Source of the DNA: Plasmodiophora brassicae
Taxonomy: Eukaryota; Endomyxa: Phytomyxea; Phytomyxea; Plasmodiophorida
DNA length: 64,000 nucleotides
Assembly: GCA_036867785.1 (NCBI GenBank)
Contig: CP145411.1
Location: 434,001 to 498,000, forward strand
Reading direction: 5' to 3'
The notes beneath the pieces are model-generated. The model was not told the origin of the DNA, did not search any database, and worked only from the letters and a program-made list of their open reading frames with translations. Positions 1-10,690 of the stretch are shown here, piece after piece. The position numbers and the translations under genes are program-made. The stretch's first letter is position 1; each line of letters starts with the position of its first letter.

Positions 1-1060
1 GTGAGGGTCGAGACTCGGGTTTCGCCGCGGTCATTGCCCGTACCATCGTCGCCACGTCGGGGAACTCACTGGTCCAAGGCATTGAGAGCGCCCCAGATCG
101 AACGTCATTGAAGGCAAGCGCACGTTCCATTCCAGTCGAAAACGATGAGAACAGCTCCATCAGGCAGAGGCCCAGCGAGAAAACGTCGCCCTGCATCGAT
201 GCATTGTTCTCCGGCGGTGAATATGATGCTGTTCCCAACACATGCGACGACGAGGCGCCGCAATCGCCGAAATCCCCGATCTTCACAACGCCGGACGTGT
301 CAATGAACGCGTTGTCAGGTTTCACGTCATTGTGGACAACGCCGTTCGTGTGCAAGTGCTGAACACCGCGAACCATTTGACGGAATATGTCCAGCGCCTG
401 TGCAGGATTGATGAAACTACCGCGCGACGTCATCCATGTTCGTAAGGTCTCCTGGCAGCACTCCATCTGAATGAACAGGACATGGGACGCCGCTGCAAGT
501 CCACGCGACAGAGACGACGATACTGAAAGGCCGCCATCCAGGCGGCCTCGCGCGGAGGACATGAATTCGAATAGCGCCAGCGTCAGTTTCTCGACCCAGC
601 AGGAAAAGTATCGCACGAGGTTCTCATGTGGGGGAACCCGAGCCATTGTCTGTACCTCGCGCAAGACACGCGCCGACTCGGACGACCATGAGAACGGGAT
701 GCACTTAATCTGTTCGCACACCCATCACTACCGGTTACCATGTCAGCACTAACGCAACCTGACAGCATATTGTTGCAGGTCGAGACGATTCGTGACCTCG
801 TAGACGACTCCGTTGGCGCCAACGCCAAGGTACTGGACGAACGTAAAGTGGCCGAACGCACCGGGTGCCGTATCACAACGCGTCGGCGTCGCCGCTTTGT
901 GCACCGGTACGGACGGTCGTACGCTTTCCCGCACCGAGGCGCCCGGCCCCGACGGAACCGGGGTCGCGACCGCCGCACCGGACGCGATCGCCGGCAGGCG
1001 GTTACCCGCTCCCACCAGGCACGCCCGGGACAACGCCGAACGCGACCCCGACGCCAACAT
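1..1060 (-). CDS. eIF2-alpha-kinase-like Ser/Thr protein kinase (C-terminus beyond left edge)
   Basis: Predicted kinase of the GCN2/PERK type, which phosphorylate eIF2-alpha under stress. Exon 1 is 1060-764 and exon 2 runs from 709 off the left edge; the 54-nt intron 763-710 falls inside the YAIK lysine motif. Visible in order: glycine loop GVGANGVVYE (about residues 79-87), ATP lysine in YAIK, then HENLVRYFSCWVE, an insert of about 30 residues, and LFIQMECC. The catalytic loop is HNDVKPDN, with Asn where most kinases have Arg; then IGDFGD, SPPEN as the APE-like motif, DVFSLGL, and a late PESRPS motif just before the edge. The insert between the Trp-Val-Glu and Ile-Gln-Met-Glu strands and the METFxER-like ending are typical of eIF2-alpha kinases; Wee1/Myt1 is a weaker alternative. 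The start is uncertain: an acceptor-like CTAACAG lies just upstream of the ATG, so a 5' exon may exist. Confidence 0.75.
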
Positions 1061-1313
1061 CGGCCCCCTGTTAGACTAGTGGCGGGGTTCGACCGACCTG
1101 GGCCCCCCTGGCCCAGAGTGGGGGGTTCCTTTTTGGACATCCGCATGACAGTGACGACTGACGCCACATCATGCGGGACTGCGACTGGCACGTCCCGGTG
1201 GTCAGGTATGTAACGCGGATTCATCTCAGGCCACAGTGCCAAGCAAAAAAGGGGGACGTCCCTGACGAGTGGCGACGAACGACAGAGATGCTGCCTGCCG
1301 TCGGCAGTTCATT

Positions 1314-4300
1314 TCACTTCTTGTCGAGTTGGAGGTCGCGGGACAGGAACCGGTGGACGCGCAGGAGGATGTCCTCGAACGGGTTCGGGTACCGCGTGCA
1401 GGCCAGGGCGATCAGCAGGTCGATGAACTCGGGGAGGAACATGCGGCGGTCGCTGTCGGCGTGCAGGTCGATGATGCGTTCGCCCATGCGCAGGATGTCC
1501 TCGATGGTGAAGCCGTGCGCGTGCAGCTTCGCGTCGTAGAAGAACCGGTTGACGTCGTCGATCGACATGGACGACGATAGCATGCCGAGCTGGTCGACCT
1601 TGGCGGACTTGCCCGTTTCCGCCTTCACCGCCAGTCTGTTGTTGCTGAACTTCTGGAACATGGCCATGATCGGTCTGATGAACGGGCGTAACGTTTGCAG
1701 GAGGTGCGACGCCCGTCCCTCTGTCTCCAGTGCTCGCTTCCCGTATACGACAATGAAATTCTCGATAACGTTCTGAAGACGCAAGCCCAGCTCCGGCCTG
1801 TCGTACGGGTGCAGTTTGGCGATCTTCACCAGCAGGTGCACGAATTGTCGGACGGTGATCTCCGTCCTCAGCTGGACGTTTCCATCGGGTGCGACCTCTT
1901 CGAACAGCTCCAGCAGCTTCACCGGCGTCAGCGCCTGTGACAGCAACTTCGAATCCTTGGTCAGCATCCTGTAGCGGGGGGTTTAACTGCTTGCCACCAG
2001 AGAGCGAACGGCAGACGTACCAGAATTCCAGAAAACTTAACGTGGCATTGTCCTCGTTGGCCTGTGAGGGCTCTCGGCTCATCACGTCCGAAGTGGCATA
2101 CCCCAAGAACACTGATTGCAATTCGGCATAATTTCTGGACAGCACGTTACGGACGCGCAGCACTTCAATAAGGTTTGCTCGCGTCGCAACCGTCTTCGCA
2201 TCGGCTTCCTGATCGGTATCTCCTCCTGAAGCGGTGACGTCAGTCAGAGATGGGCGGCGGCGGAACGACTCGGCACCTGGTGATGTTGCAGGCAGCGACA
2301 TTTCTGCCCGTATCATGTCCTCGTCGACTTCAGCCCACTGCTGGCGATGACGGCGTTGCCTCAGGTCAATGGTATCGATGGGGATCTCCTCGACGCGGTG
2401 GATGAGAACGTCGAGAATGTATCGTCGTATGCGGCTCTGGACCCGTTGCCATATGCCGCGAATCGTCTCCACTTCCTTTTCGTATTCGCTTACGGCGGTG
2501 TACGCGTTGGTCAGGCTGATAACCAGGCTTTCGAGCGGCCTATAATCAATCTGCTCCTGATCATCTGTGGTCGAGTCCAGCGCATTGCACACTTCGTCGA
2601 TAGCCGCATACGAATGCTGTACAGCATCTCGCGCTGCCAACTGCAGAGCGCTTGGCTCTGTGCGTTGCAACGTAGGGAATTCGACGAACAGCCTCGCCAG
2701 GAATGCCACTGTCAGATCAGGTGACATGCCATACGCAAGGTTGTTGGCGCGTAGCATCTGCTGCATGTCAACGGGCAGGAGATCATCTGCGCCGAGCAGG
2801 CTGCCACCCGCCACAGTTAGCCAGCAAACGTGCATGAACGCGTCATCGCGTACATGGTTTCGAGTCGCGTGCAGCGCTCATGGGATCCCAGGGTGGGATC
2901 TATCAGCTTATCGATGTGGGCAATGATACCCGGACGAGTTTTGTGAAGAATCAGGGCCAGGACGACGCCGTTCGACAGATCTGTCGTGAAGTTCTCTACC
3001 GGTGGGCGACGCTGTAAATGGCACAGGTGGAAGTTGACCCAGGCCAACAGCAGTTCCTGTTCGCTGCTGTTGTCAAGACTGAGCTCGTTAGGGATGATGC
3101 GGCGAACGTCCTCCATTGGCTTCGACGAGTACATCGCCAACTCGGCTTCCAGCGAGTTCAGGCCAATCTTGGTCAGGTCCATCAACGTTTTGATAGTGAA
3201 GTTAATATCGCGATCTGCCCCCATCGTCCTATTAGTCGACCGGTACTGCCCGATTATGGCGAGTTGTGCAACCTTTGCTCTGGAACAGCTTGTGTTCCAT
3301 CTGGGCAATCGACTCCTCGATCTCGACCCGTTGGGCCTTCAGGACCTCGACCTGCGATATTGCCCGTATTATGTCCAATGAATGTTGTTTCGGCCTTGAG
3401 CTGACCGACATTCTGACGCATGTTCCCCAGCTCGCGAAGGTCGGTTTCGGCATTCGCCCGTGCCTCCGTTGTCTCCTGTTCGATCGTAACATGACGCTGG
3501 TACGCCTCGTCAAGCGCAGCCTCCATCTTCTCCCGTTTCCTGGAGACGTGGTCTAACTTCCAGGCCATGAACGCGTTGCTCAGCAGCATCGGATTCGTTC
3601 GCCACCGGTTCAACACCGTCCTACGAAGCGTGTCAGCCAGCGGTGTCTCCACGGTGCCGTCATCGGCCTGGCATACGCTATTGTTGCACGTTGCCGCTTC
3701 AAAATGTTCACGTTATTCCTCCAGATGTTGAACACGTTGACCGTCAGACTGGTTTTCCAGTGTCGCGCTGCGGCATCCAGGACGAACGTGCGACGAAACT
3801 ACTATTAACATTAGGGCGCGCGTCCGTGTAGTGTACGTGTGCGGGCACCCAACCTCATCTGTTTCCATCTTCCGTCGTCTCGCTTCGGCAACCGACATCT
3901 CCTGCTGCAAGGCGTTCATCTTGTCGCGCACCGTGGCGACCAGGTGGAAGTAGGGCACGGGCGGTTCCCCCTTCGTGGGGCTGGGCCGGAACACCGACGA
4001 CAGGACCTGCTGCGTCAACGGACGCAGCACGGGCGACAGACGCACCAGCGATTCCGACAACTGATTACCACCCGTCATTGGCGCGCTCCTCGAGCAATGC
4101 AGATTGGCGATGGCGGTGCACCTGGTATAAAAGTTCGGCACAGACTCGAGTGCGTTCCACATTGGGAATGGGCAGGTGTCGCGTCGTCTCCAGCACCTCC
4201 TTGAGCTGTGCCTTGCATCTGTCGAGGACCGCATGGTAACCCGTCTACGGTCGATGATCAGCGCCGGGACGCTGACGGGTCCGCGTCTCACGAGCCTGCT

Positions 4301-4424
4301 CGACGCCATACTGCGCCTGGAGCGACGCCAGGCGTTGTCGTTGTGCGCCTGGTGCCGAATCCGAGGCCAGCGACGCCCGGCGTGGTCGACCTTTCGATTG
4401 CACGGCACCATCACGACCCTCCAT
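1314..4424 (-). CDS. Calponin-homology domain, coiled-coil protein
   Basis: Nine exons give one 897-residue frame: 4424-4305, 4244-4122, 4060-3854, 3798-3712, 3667-3410, 3351-3273, 3214-2830, 2800-2021 and 1968-1314. The first third is helical and charged. A long coiled coil follows (about residues 180-290), then one CH domain (about 330-450) with the type pattern LLLAWVNFHL, FTTDLSNGVVLALILH and LVAFLARLF-like end, most like the second CH repeat of fimbrin. The remaining 450 residues are helical with no domain I recognise. One CH domain plus a coiled coil suggests a cytoskeletal or axonemal adaptor, but the partner is unknown. The intron 2829-2801 is only 29 nt and falls inside the CH domain, where the joined protein reads through sensibly. 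The donor at 2020 (GTACGT) is strong. The first exon and its ATG at 4424 are less certain than the rest; an internal ATG at 4078 is the alternative. It diverges from the coiled-coil gene at 4566 with a 141-bp shared upstream region. Confidence 0.72.
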
Positions 4425-4565
4425 GCCGAGTATAGCGAGGTCGATCTTGCCCAAGGGTACCCGCACAGCCCGGCGAGGTGGTTGCAGAGTGGCAGACTGG
4501 CGAATGGTCGCCCGAACCTGTCACAGAAGATGGCGGTCGGTTGCCGGCCAAGGTAATCGCAATCC

Positions 4566-6253
4566 ATGCAGGGCAGTGGAGACCCGGTCGGCATCAGGTC
4601 GTGGGCGGGTGGCGGCCCCGATGTCTGCCAGGCGCAAGCGCAGACGATCGCGTCGCTGAAGGCAACGCTGGATGACGTCGGGGCTGAGAACGCGCGCCTG
4701 CACGACCGGGTCGCCGAGGAGCGCGCCGAATGCGTCCGCCTGCGTGCCGAGCTTCGCGAGGCGGTCACCCGGATCGGCGAGCTCGACGACCTCGTCACGA
4801 AGACAGTCGAGGCGAAGGATTTGTGCCTTGCGGCCATCAAGGGCCACGAGCAGGAGCGATCCCGGTCGGCGACGCAGCGGCAAGCGCTGGCCAACGCGCT
4901 CGACACGCTGCGTACCAAGACACTGGAGGCGGAATCGGCCTGGAAGAAGAAGGAGAAGCACTGGGCGCAGAACGCCGTCCGCCTCGAGGAGCGTATTCGG
5001 GATCTGGCCGCGCGTCTCGCCGAAGCGAACCGCCTGTTGAAGACCAGGACCGGGGCCGGCCACTACAAGCAGTCGCTGGAGGAGGCCCAGCATCAGATTC
5101 GCCTGCTGAAGCGAAGGTTACGCGCGGAGCAGGTCGGCAAGGTTCGCTCCGATCTGGCACCGAGCTCGACCGTTGTGGAACCGGGTGCCGACCCGGCGTC
5201 CTCCATCGAGGCCCTCGCCCTGAAACGGGACAACGTCCGTTTGACCGTCAAGGTGACCGGCGCGTTTCGAGTGGACACGGCGATCGCTGACACCGGCACC
5301 AGGTGCGCACGCTCGAGGATCGGATCGCCGAGAAGAACCAGGAGCTGAACGGGTTCTCGGCCCAGCTGCGCGAACTCCAGGGCCTTCTGCATGCGAACCT
5401 CGAGAAGCAGAGCCAGTCAGGTACCGACGACGCTGCTCTGTCAGTCGGCAGCGTGTTGCCAATGCGTCTCGTGCAGCGATCGAAGCGAAGACGTTCGGGA
5501 GGGTGATCCAGGACCTGAGAGTCCAGGTTGGGGAATGGCCCCGCTCAATGAGCGGTGTCGTCTGACGGTGGCTGGGGGTAGATGGAGCAACAGACCGCTG
5601 AGATCAGGCGGTTGGACGACGAGAAGGCGTCGATGCAGCAGGAGCTGGATAGCGAACGGGGGGTTGTTGTTCGATTACAACGCGATCTGGCGGGTGCCGA
5701 CAAGCAGCGGAACCGGCTAGAGACCGAGGTCGGCGCCCTGCGGTCGTCGGCCGCCGATATCGAGCAGAAGGCGGATCAGCTTCGTCCGCTGCAGAAGGCG
5801 CTCGTCGAGATCGCCGCCGAACGGGATCGCTGCCGGCATCGTGCCGACGCGATCGCTCGGGAGAATCGCCTGATCACTGAGAAGGCGGGCGCTCTGCAGG
5901 TCACGAACGACGACCTCAGCGTTCGACTGGCTCAGCTGGAGGCACGGGCCAAGACGGCGGAAGACGCCGTTGCCGCCCAGTCGAAATGGTTCGCAGGCAG
6001 CGGGTCCCAGTCGGGGGCAATGCCGACCTGACGGTCCCATAGGTTCCAGCAGTGGAAAGGGGACGTGTCGTCGATATCGGTGGAGATGCGGGCGCACGCC
6101 GACCAGGTCAAGGCGCTGAGGCAGCGGGAGGCGGCCGACGTTGCCAGCATGCGGGCACGACTGGAGCAGAGCGAAAAGGAGCTCCAGGTGGCCCTCGCCA
6201 AGAACGCCAGGATGAACGGCGTCCTCGAGCGATTGATAACCGGCGGTCTATGA
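4566..6253 (+). CDS. Coiled-coil protein, 499 residues
   Basis: Five exons, 4566-5252, 5303-5415, 5445-5526, 5582-5988 and 6043-6253, join into a single 499-residue frame. Almost the whole protein is heptad-rich, with Leu, Glu, Arg, Ala and Gln dominant and no other domain, so it is a structural or tethering coiled coil such as a cytoskeletal, centrosomal or golgin-like factor. The intron 5416-5444 is 29 nt; skipping it as an intron would put stops in the frame, and its removal keeps phase. The other introns are 50-55 nt, and one has a CTGAC branch motif. The start is the first ATG of the open frame; a short extra 5' exon cannot be excluded. It is divergent from the CH-domain gene, so the two could be co-expressed from one promoter region. 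Confidence 0.7.
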
Positions 6254-6497
6254 AGTATCCTGCAACCTATGTAGGCAGCCAATATATCATCAACAGTATT
6301 TATATACGTGCGAAGACGTGCCTAAACCCTGTTGGGCATCATGACGACTCTCCTACAGCAGCCGACGTCATCATCGTCCTACCTCGACGGCCAGCTCGGG
6401 TTGGCATTGCAGCAGTATCGGCACCAGTCACCGTCTACGCCGGTTCGGGAGCCACCTCGTCATGGTAGTCATCGTTTACGTAAACCTCTACGGGCGG

Positions 6498-7091
6498 TCA
6501 TGAGCAGCCTCCCGATGCGCACACGACGTTGAGCTGGTTGTTGTGTCGAATGTAGACCTTCTGAATCTGCCACTGCGACAGGGTGCCGCCGCCAGGGACG
6601 CTGAGGACCTCCTGCAGCGTCCCCAGCGTGATCTGCAGGTCGCCCGCTGTCCCTGTTAACGTCAGATCCGTTGTCGTCGACATCGCGCTCTCGACGGCCT
6701 TCAGGTTGTCCTGCGGCAGCGACAGCGTCTGCGCCATGCCCACAGCCAGCTGTGTGCTGTTCACAGGGATCGCCGTCTGCACCGTCATCTGCGATGCGAA
6801 CACTTCCAGCGGGTTCGACGTCGTCGGCGGCGCGGTCGACGCCGGCGACGACGACCCCGGGTGCACTGTCGACAGGACGACGGCTACGACAATGACGATG
6901 ACGACGAGCAGGATGCAGACGATCGTGGCGATCGACGTTGCGTCGAACGGGTTGCGTCGCGCCACCACGAAATCCATATCGCTGATCGCCGTCGTCGGCG
7001 CCACCGGGAACGTCGGGTCGATGGCGACAATGGCCGGGCCGTCGCCGCTCGACGACGATCGGTGCCGAAGCGTCTCCCCATTGGCGTGCAT
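6498..7091 (-). CDS. Single-pass membrane protein, 197 residues
   Basis: Intronless frame starting at the first in-frame ATG (7091). The N-terminal part is polar and ends in a basic-poor cytosolic segment. One clear transmembrane helix follows, SIATIVCILLVVIVIVVAVV (about residues 56-75). After it come a Ser/Pro/Thr-rich stalk and a 110-residue Thr/Leu-rich domain containing N-S-T and N-type glycosylation sequons and a C-terminal Cys pair. The arrangement suggests a type II protein with its C-terminal domain outside the cell or in the lumen. I do not recognise the family. It lies tail to tail with the coiled-coil gene ending at 6253. Confidence 0.6.
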   Translation of the reverse strand: MHANGETLRHRSSSSGDGPAIVAIDPTFPVAPTTAISDMDFVVARRNPFDATSIATIVCILLVVIVIVVAVVLSTVHPGSSSPASTAPPTTSNPLEVFASQMTVQTAIPVNSTQLAVGMAQTLSLPQDNLKAVESAMSTTTDLTLTGTAGDLQITLGTLQEVLSVPGGGTLSQWQIQKVYIRHNNQLNVVCASGGCS

Positions 7092-7210
7092 CGACCAACG
7101 TCGGCGACAGGCGTAGATATCGGGCACAGATACGAACGTCGTATCTGTTGAGACAGCAAATAGAGGAGCGCCCCCGATTTCATTTACGAGATGTCGACCA
7201 CGCGCGGGCC

Positions 7211-9402
7211 CTACAGGGACGGGCCCGGCTTCCTGTCCAGGGTGACCTTCGACGACGACGACGACGACGGCGTTGGCGCGTCGAACGACTCGACGACGGA
7301 CGTGTGCTGGGCGGATCCGGATCGGTCGGTGCGGATGTCGCCGCCGTCGCGCGCGACACGCTTCGCCCCCGTTCGGGTCGACCCGGTGGCGACGAACGAC
7401 CCGTTCGTGTTCTGGTTGCCAAAGTTCTCCCAGGACTGCTTCTGCGACGCCGATTGCACCTGCGCCTGGCGCTCGTGCTGCCCGTCGGCCGTCTTCTCGT
7501 CGGCCGACGCCTGCACCGTCGACGACTTGGCGACGTCGAACTCGCCGCGGTCGTTGCCGCGCGCGAACACGTCCTTGGACTTGCTGACGTCGCGCTCGAG
7601 GCGGTCGGCGGAGACGGTGCCCTCGTTCGGGAACTTGGCCTTGACGAGGTCGGCGTCGATCACCTCGGACGACTCGGTGACGTCGCCCTTGGCGCCGGCG
7701 TCCGACCCGAATCGCTCGACCTTGACGTTGCGCTTGGCGAGGACGTTGCCGGATTCGATCGTGGACGGCTCCGGTTGCTCGGGCGCTTTGGCCGTCCAGA
7801 CGTCGACCGTGGTGTGGTCGGGCGTCTTGGCCGGCGGGTCCTTGCGCCCCTTGTACTCGCGAAGACCGACCCGGGACAGCTCCGGTTCCGGCTGGACTTG
7901 CGACGCCTGCAACGTCTTCTTCTCCAGGTTGCCGTCGATCTCGATCGTCTCCGTCGTGCGGTTGATGATGACAGGGGACGGCGGCGGCGACGTCGTTGTC
8001 GGGGCGGGTGTCGGCGCTGGTGTCGGGAACGGCGTCGGCGCCGGTGTCGGGAATGGGGTCGGCGATGGGGTCGTCGGGAACGGCGTTGGCGCTGGCGTCA
8101 CCGTCACGTTCACATTGTTCGTGTTGACATTGTTCACGTTGACGCTGTTCGTGTTGACGTTGTTCGTGTTGACGTTGTTCGTGTTCACGTTGTTCGTGTT
8201 GACGTTGTTCGTGTTGACGTTGTTCGTGTTCGCGTTGTTCGTGTTCACGTTGTTCGTGTTCACGTTGTTCGTGTTCACGTTGTTGACGTTGTTCGTGTTG
8301 ACGCTGTTCGCATTCACGTTCGTGTTCGTGCCGACCGTGTTCCTGTTCACGTTCGTGTTGCTGACGCCGCTGACGGTGTTCGAGCTGAAGTCGTTGATGG
8401 TGACATCGCTGTCGTCGTCGTCCTCGTCTTCGACGATGGTGCCGTCCACGACGGTGGGCGTAACGATGATGATGCGGCGGGCGGGCGGCGGGCGAACGAT
8501 GGCGACACGATCGGGGCGCGATGGGCTCAGGTCGATGGGCAACGTGTCCACAGGAGGCAACGGTTCGTTATCGCGACGCCTGGTCCCGACAATGACGACG
8601 TTGGAGCGCGTCGTCGGGAACGCCGATCCGCCCGTACGCGGCACGTCGGTGTCATCGACAACGAACTCGCTGTTGACGTTGACGCCCGCTGGCGGGTTGC
8701 GGGGACGCTGGGGACCAGCTGGAACAGGTTCCTGCCAGCCAGCAATGGCGACACTCGGCGACGACCCTCGCACAGGGCCATTCGGCATCGCATCCATGAC
8801 GAAGCCAGGCGCGGTAGGCGGCATGACGATCGGCAGGGGCGGGTCGTCATCGTTGATCGGCGACTGAGGGCCGGGCAGGTTGCCGCCTGGCGCCTGGGGG
8901 CCCACAGAGTTACCGCCTGCGACAGGCGCCTGGGGGCCCACAGAGTTGCCGCCTGCGGCAGGCGCCTGCGGTGGCACGATAACGGGCCTGGGGCCAACGT
9001 GGTTCAGCTGCGTCTCTGGGAACCAGACCTGCTCGTCGGCAACGGGGACGTTGACGCGTTGGTGCATGATGTCATCGTCGACAACGGGGGCCGACCCGTC
9101 AACAACGCCCGCGTACGTTGGCGACGTCGTGGGCGGCGGAACGACAACGTCTCCGTTGTAACTGTTCGTGTTCTTGACGACGGTTGCCGGGTTGTAGGCG
9201 GCGATAGGTGGCAGATGCGGGGCGGCCGTGGTCGGAGGCGGCACGGTCGGCGCCGGTGTGGGCGCTGTCGTCGCGTTCATCCCCATCGTCGTCGTAATGA
9301 CAACGCGTTTCTTGACAAGTTTCGTGTTATCACTCAGCTGCTCGTTTTCTTGTTGCTGCTGCACCTGCTGCTGGTTCTGTTGCACCTGCTGCTGCGTCTG
9401 CA

Positions 9403-9467
<65 letters not shown>

Positions 9468-9616
9468 ACGTTATGCTGCTGCTGCTGTTGCACATTCTGC
9501 TGCTGTTGCTCTTGCTGAAATTGATGCTGCTGTTGCCCCTGTTGCTGCTGTAACTGCTGGCCGGCAGCAGCAGAGATCGCGACGAGCGCGAGGAGGGCGA
9601 GGGCGTCGAAGCGCAT
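7211..9616 (-). CDS. Secreted low-complexity protein with polyQ and Asn-Val-Asn-Thr repeats
   Basis: 801 residues from the ATG at 9616. The open frame extends upstream, but this ATG starts a classical signal peptide (MRFDALALLALVAISAAAG) with an Ala-x-Gly cleavage site, so it is preferred. The mature protein begins with a Gln-rich tract (about residues 19-75) encoded by a nearly pure CAG run, then Pro/Val-rich linkers with GPQAPxAGGN repeats. Next is an Asn-Thr-Asn-Val repeat block (roughly residues 425-505, DNA 8100-8345), then a PTPFPTPAPTP block, and finally about 230 charged residues without low complexity. Cysteine is almost absent. It looks like an extracellular or cell-wall/surface protein; no enzymatic domain is visible. 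The opposite strand carries a long open frame only because these repeats lack stops on both strands. Confidence 0.72.
9404..9466 (+). repeat. (CTG/CAG)n trinucleotide run, about 21 units
   Basis: An uninterrupted CTG tract on the + strand that encodes polyglutamine in the minus-strand secreted protein. Imperfect CTG/TTG repeats flank it on both sides (9340-9560). Length polymorphism between isolates would be expected. Confidence 0.9.
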
Positions 9617-10690
9617 GGCGGCCCGGGCGAGAATTATTTCTCGGTGATAGGCGCGACGCAGGTATCCAATAACGAAGTGGTATCGGCCATTGACGTAAGT
9701 TCCAGGGCACAGCACAGCACAGCGGTGACTCAACTGGAGCGCGACACATGACACTATATCTCGCGACGATATTGTCAGTCGGGCGGCGTGACTCATCGTT
9801 GGCCTACCCGGGCGCAGGCTATCAGGTGCATGCCGCTGGAACCGTCGGCGGGACGTTCGGTTTCCGCTTGCATCTCATCGCCTCATTCAAACGCGAAAAG
9901 CGTAACCCAGGGAATCCTGTTCACCGATTCGTCATCAAGGCGCGGAGGCGTGGACAACGTCAGCGAGAAGTCTTCCGATGGCCGCAGAGAGCGAGCCGAC
10001 GCCGTTGGTGGGCGTGCCGCAATGGCACCCGTCAACGCGGGACAATGCAATCAACGCCGGTAGGTACGTTCCTGTTGCAGGAGGTTCCCCACCCACCCAT
10101 AACTCGCGATGAAAACCGCAAGGCGTCCCTGGTCGGTTTCCTTGATATGCGCACCGCGCTGAACTGAACATCATTGTGAAACGTCTGTGTGGCATACCGC
10201 TAGCCTCGTCATGGACGACAGGCGGCGATACGAGCTGTGTTGCTGCATTGGATGGGCGCTCAATGCCCAGTGCTTCAGGCATTGCGTCAGCTGCGTTCGA
10301 ATCGTTGAGCGCCACCCAGCGCGCAAGCTTCGTCGCGTCGACGTCTAAATGCTCCAGCTCGCATTGAAAGCACTAACTTAGGTACTAGGTACGTCTGATG
10401 ACACCAAACCGACGTGAGACATGGCAGCATGGCAGCGCGTAGACCGGGGCGCCAATTACATAGGTCACAGAAGCAGCTGCTCCTCTGACCTAGTTGGCGC
10501 CCCGGTCTACAAGCGACATGGCTTGAAGTGTCGGTGACAATGTCATGATCTCTAGGCACCACAGGCAACAACAGCGATGACAGCAACGACAACATAATCC
10601 ATGATCATCCTAGGCCTTTATTGGTCATCAACGTTGATTGTCAACGAGGACACGTTTAAATCGGGTTCGTTCAGCGGTCGAACGTAATCG
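9617..10690. other. Region without a supported gene
   Basis: No frame here shows a recognisable protein. A 44-codon frame at 9978-10112 (+) starting MAAESEPTPLVG and a 126-codon frame at 10315-9935 (-) are both open but mutually exclusive and unsupported. The stretch 10439-10510 is a strong hairpin, listed separately. The remainder presumably holds the 5' flank of the secreted protein gene and the 3' flank of the exonuclease gene. Confidence 0.5.
10439..10510. repeat. Long near-perfect inverted repeat (hairpin)
   Basis: The left arm starts GTAGACCGGGGCGCCAA and the right arm is its reverse complement ending at 10510. The arms are about 28-30 bp with one small bulge and a loop of about 12 nt containing CAGCTG. 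No poly-T follows. It could be a small-RNA precursor-like fold, a minimal MITE, or a structured 3' UTR element. Confidence 0.85.

Noticed and set aside
1-360. Kinase called as a pseudokinase because HRD is HND
   Set aside because: The ATP lysine, the catalytic Asp in the loop, the Asn of KPDN and the DFG Asp are all present, so only the Arg is changed; activity cannot be excluded.
7148-9553. 801-codon open frame on the + strand, ending in a long leucine run
   Set aside because: Antisense shadow of the secreted polyQ/Asn-rich gene. The minus frame has a signal peptide and a coherent domain layout; the + frame is Arg/Val/His-rich and exists because the repeats lack stops on both strands.
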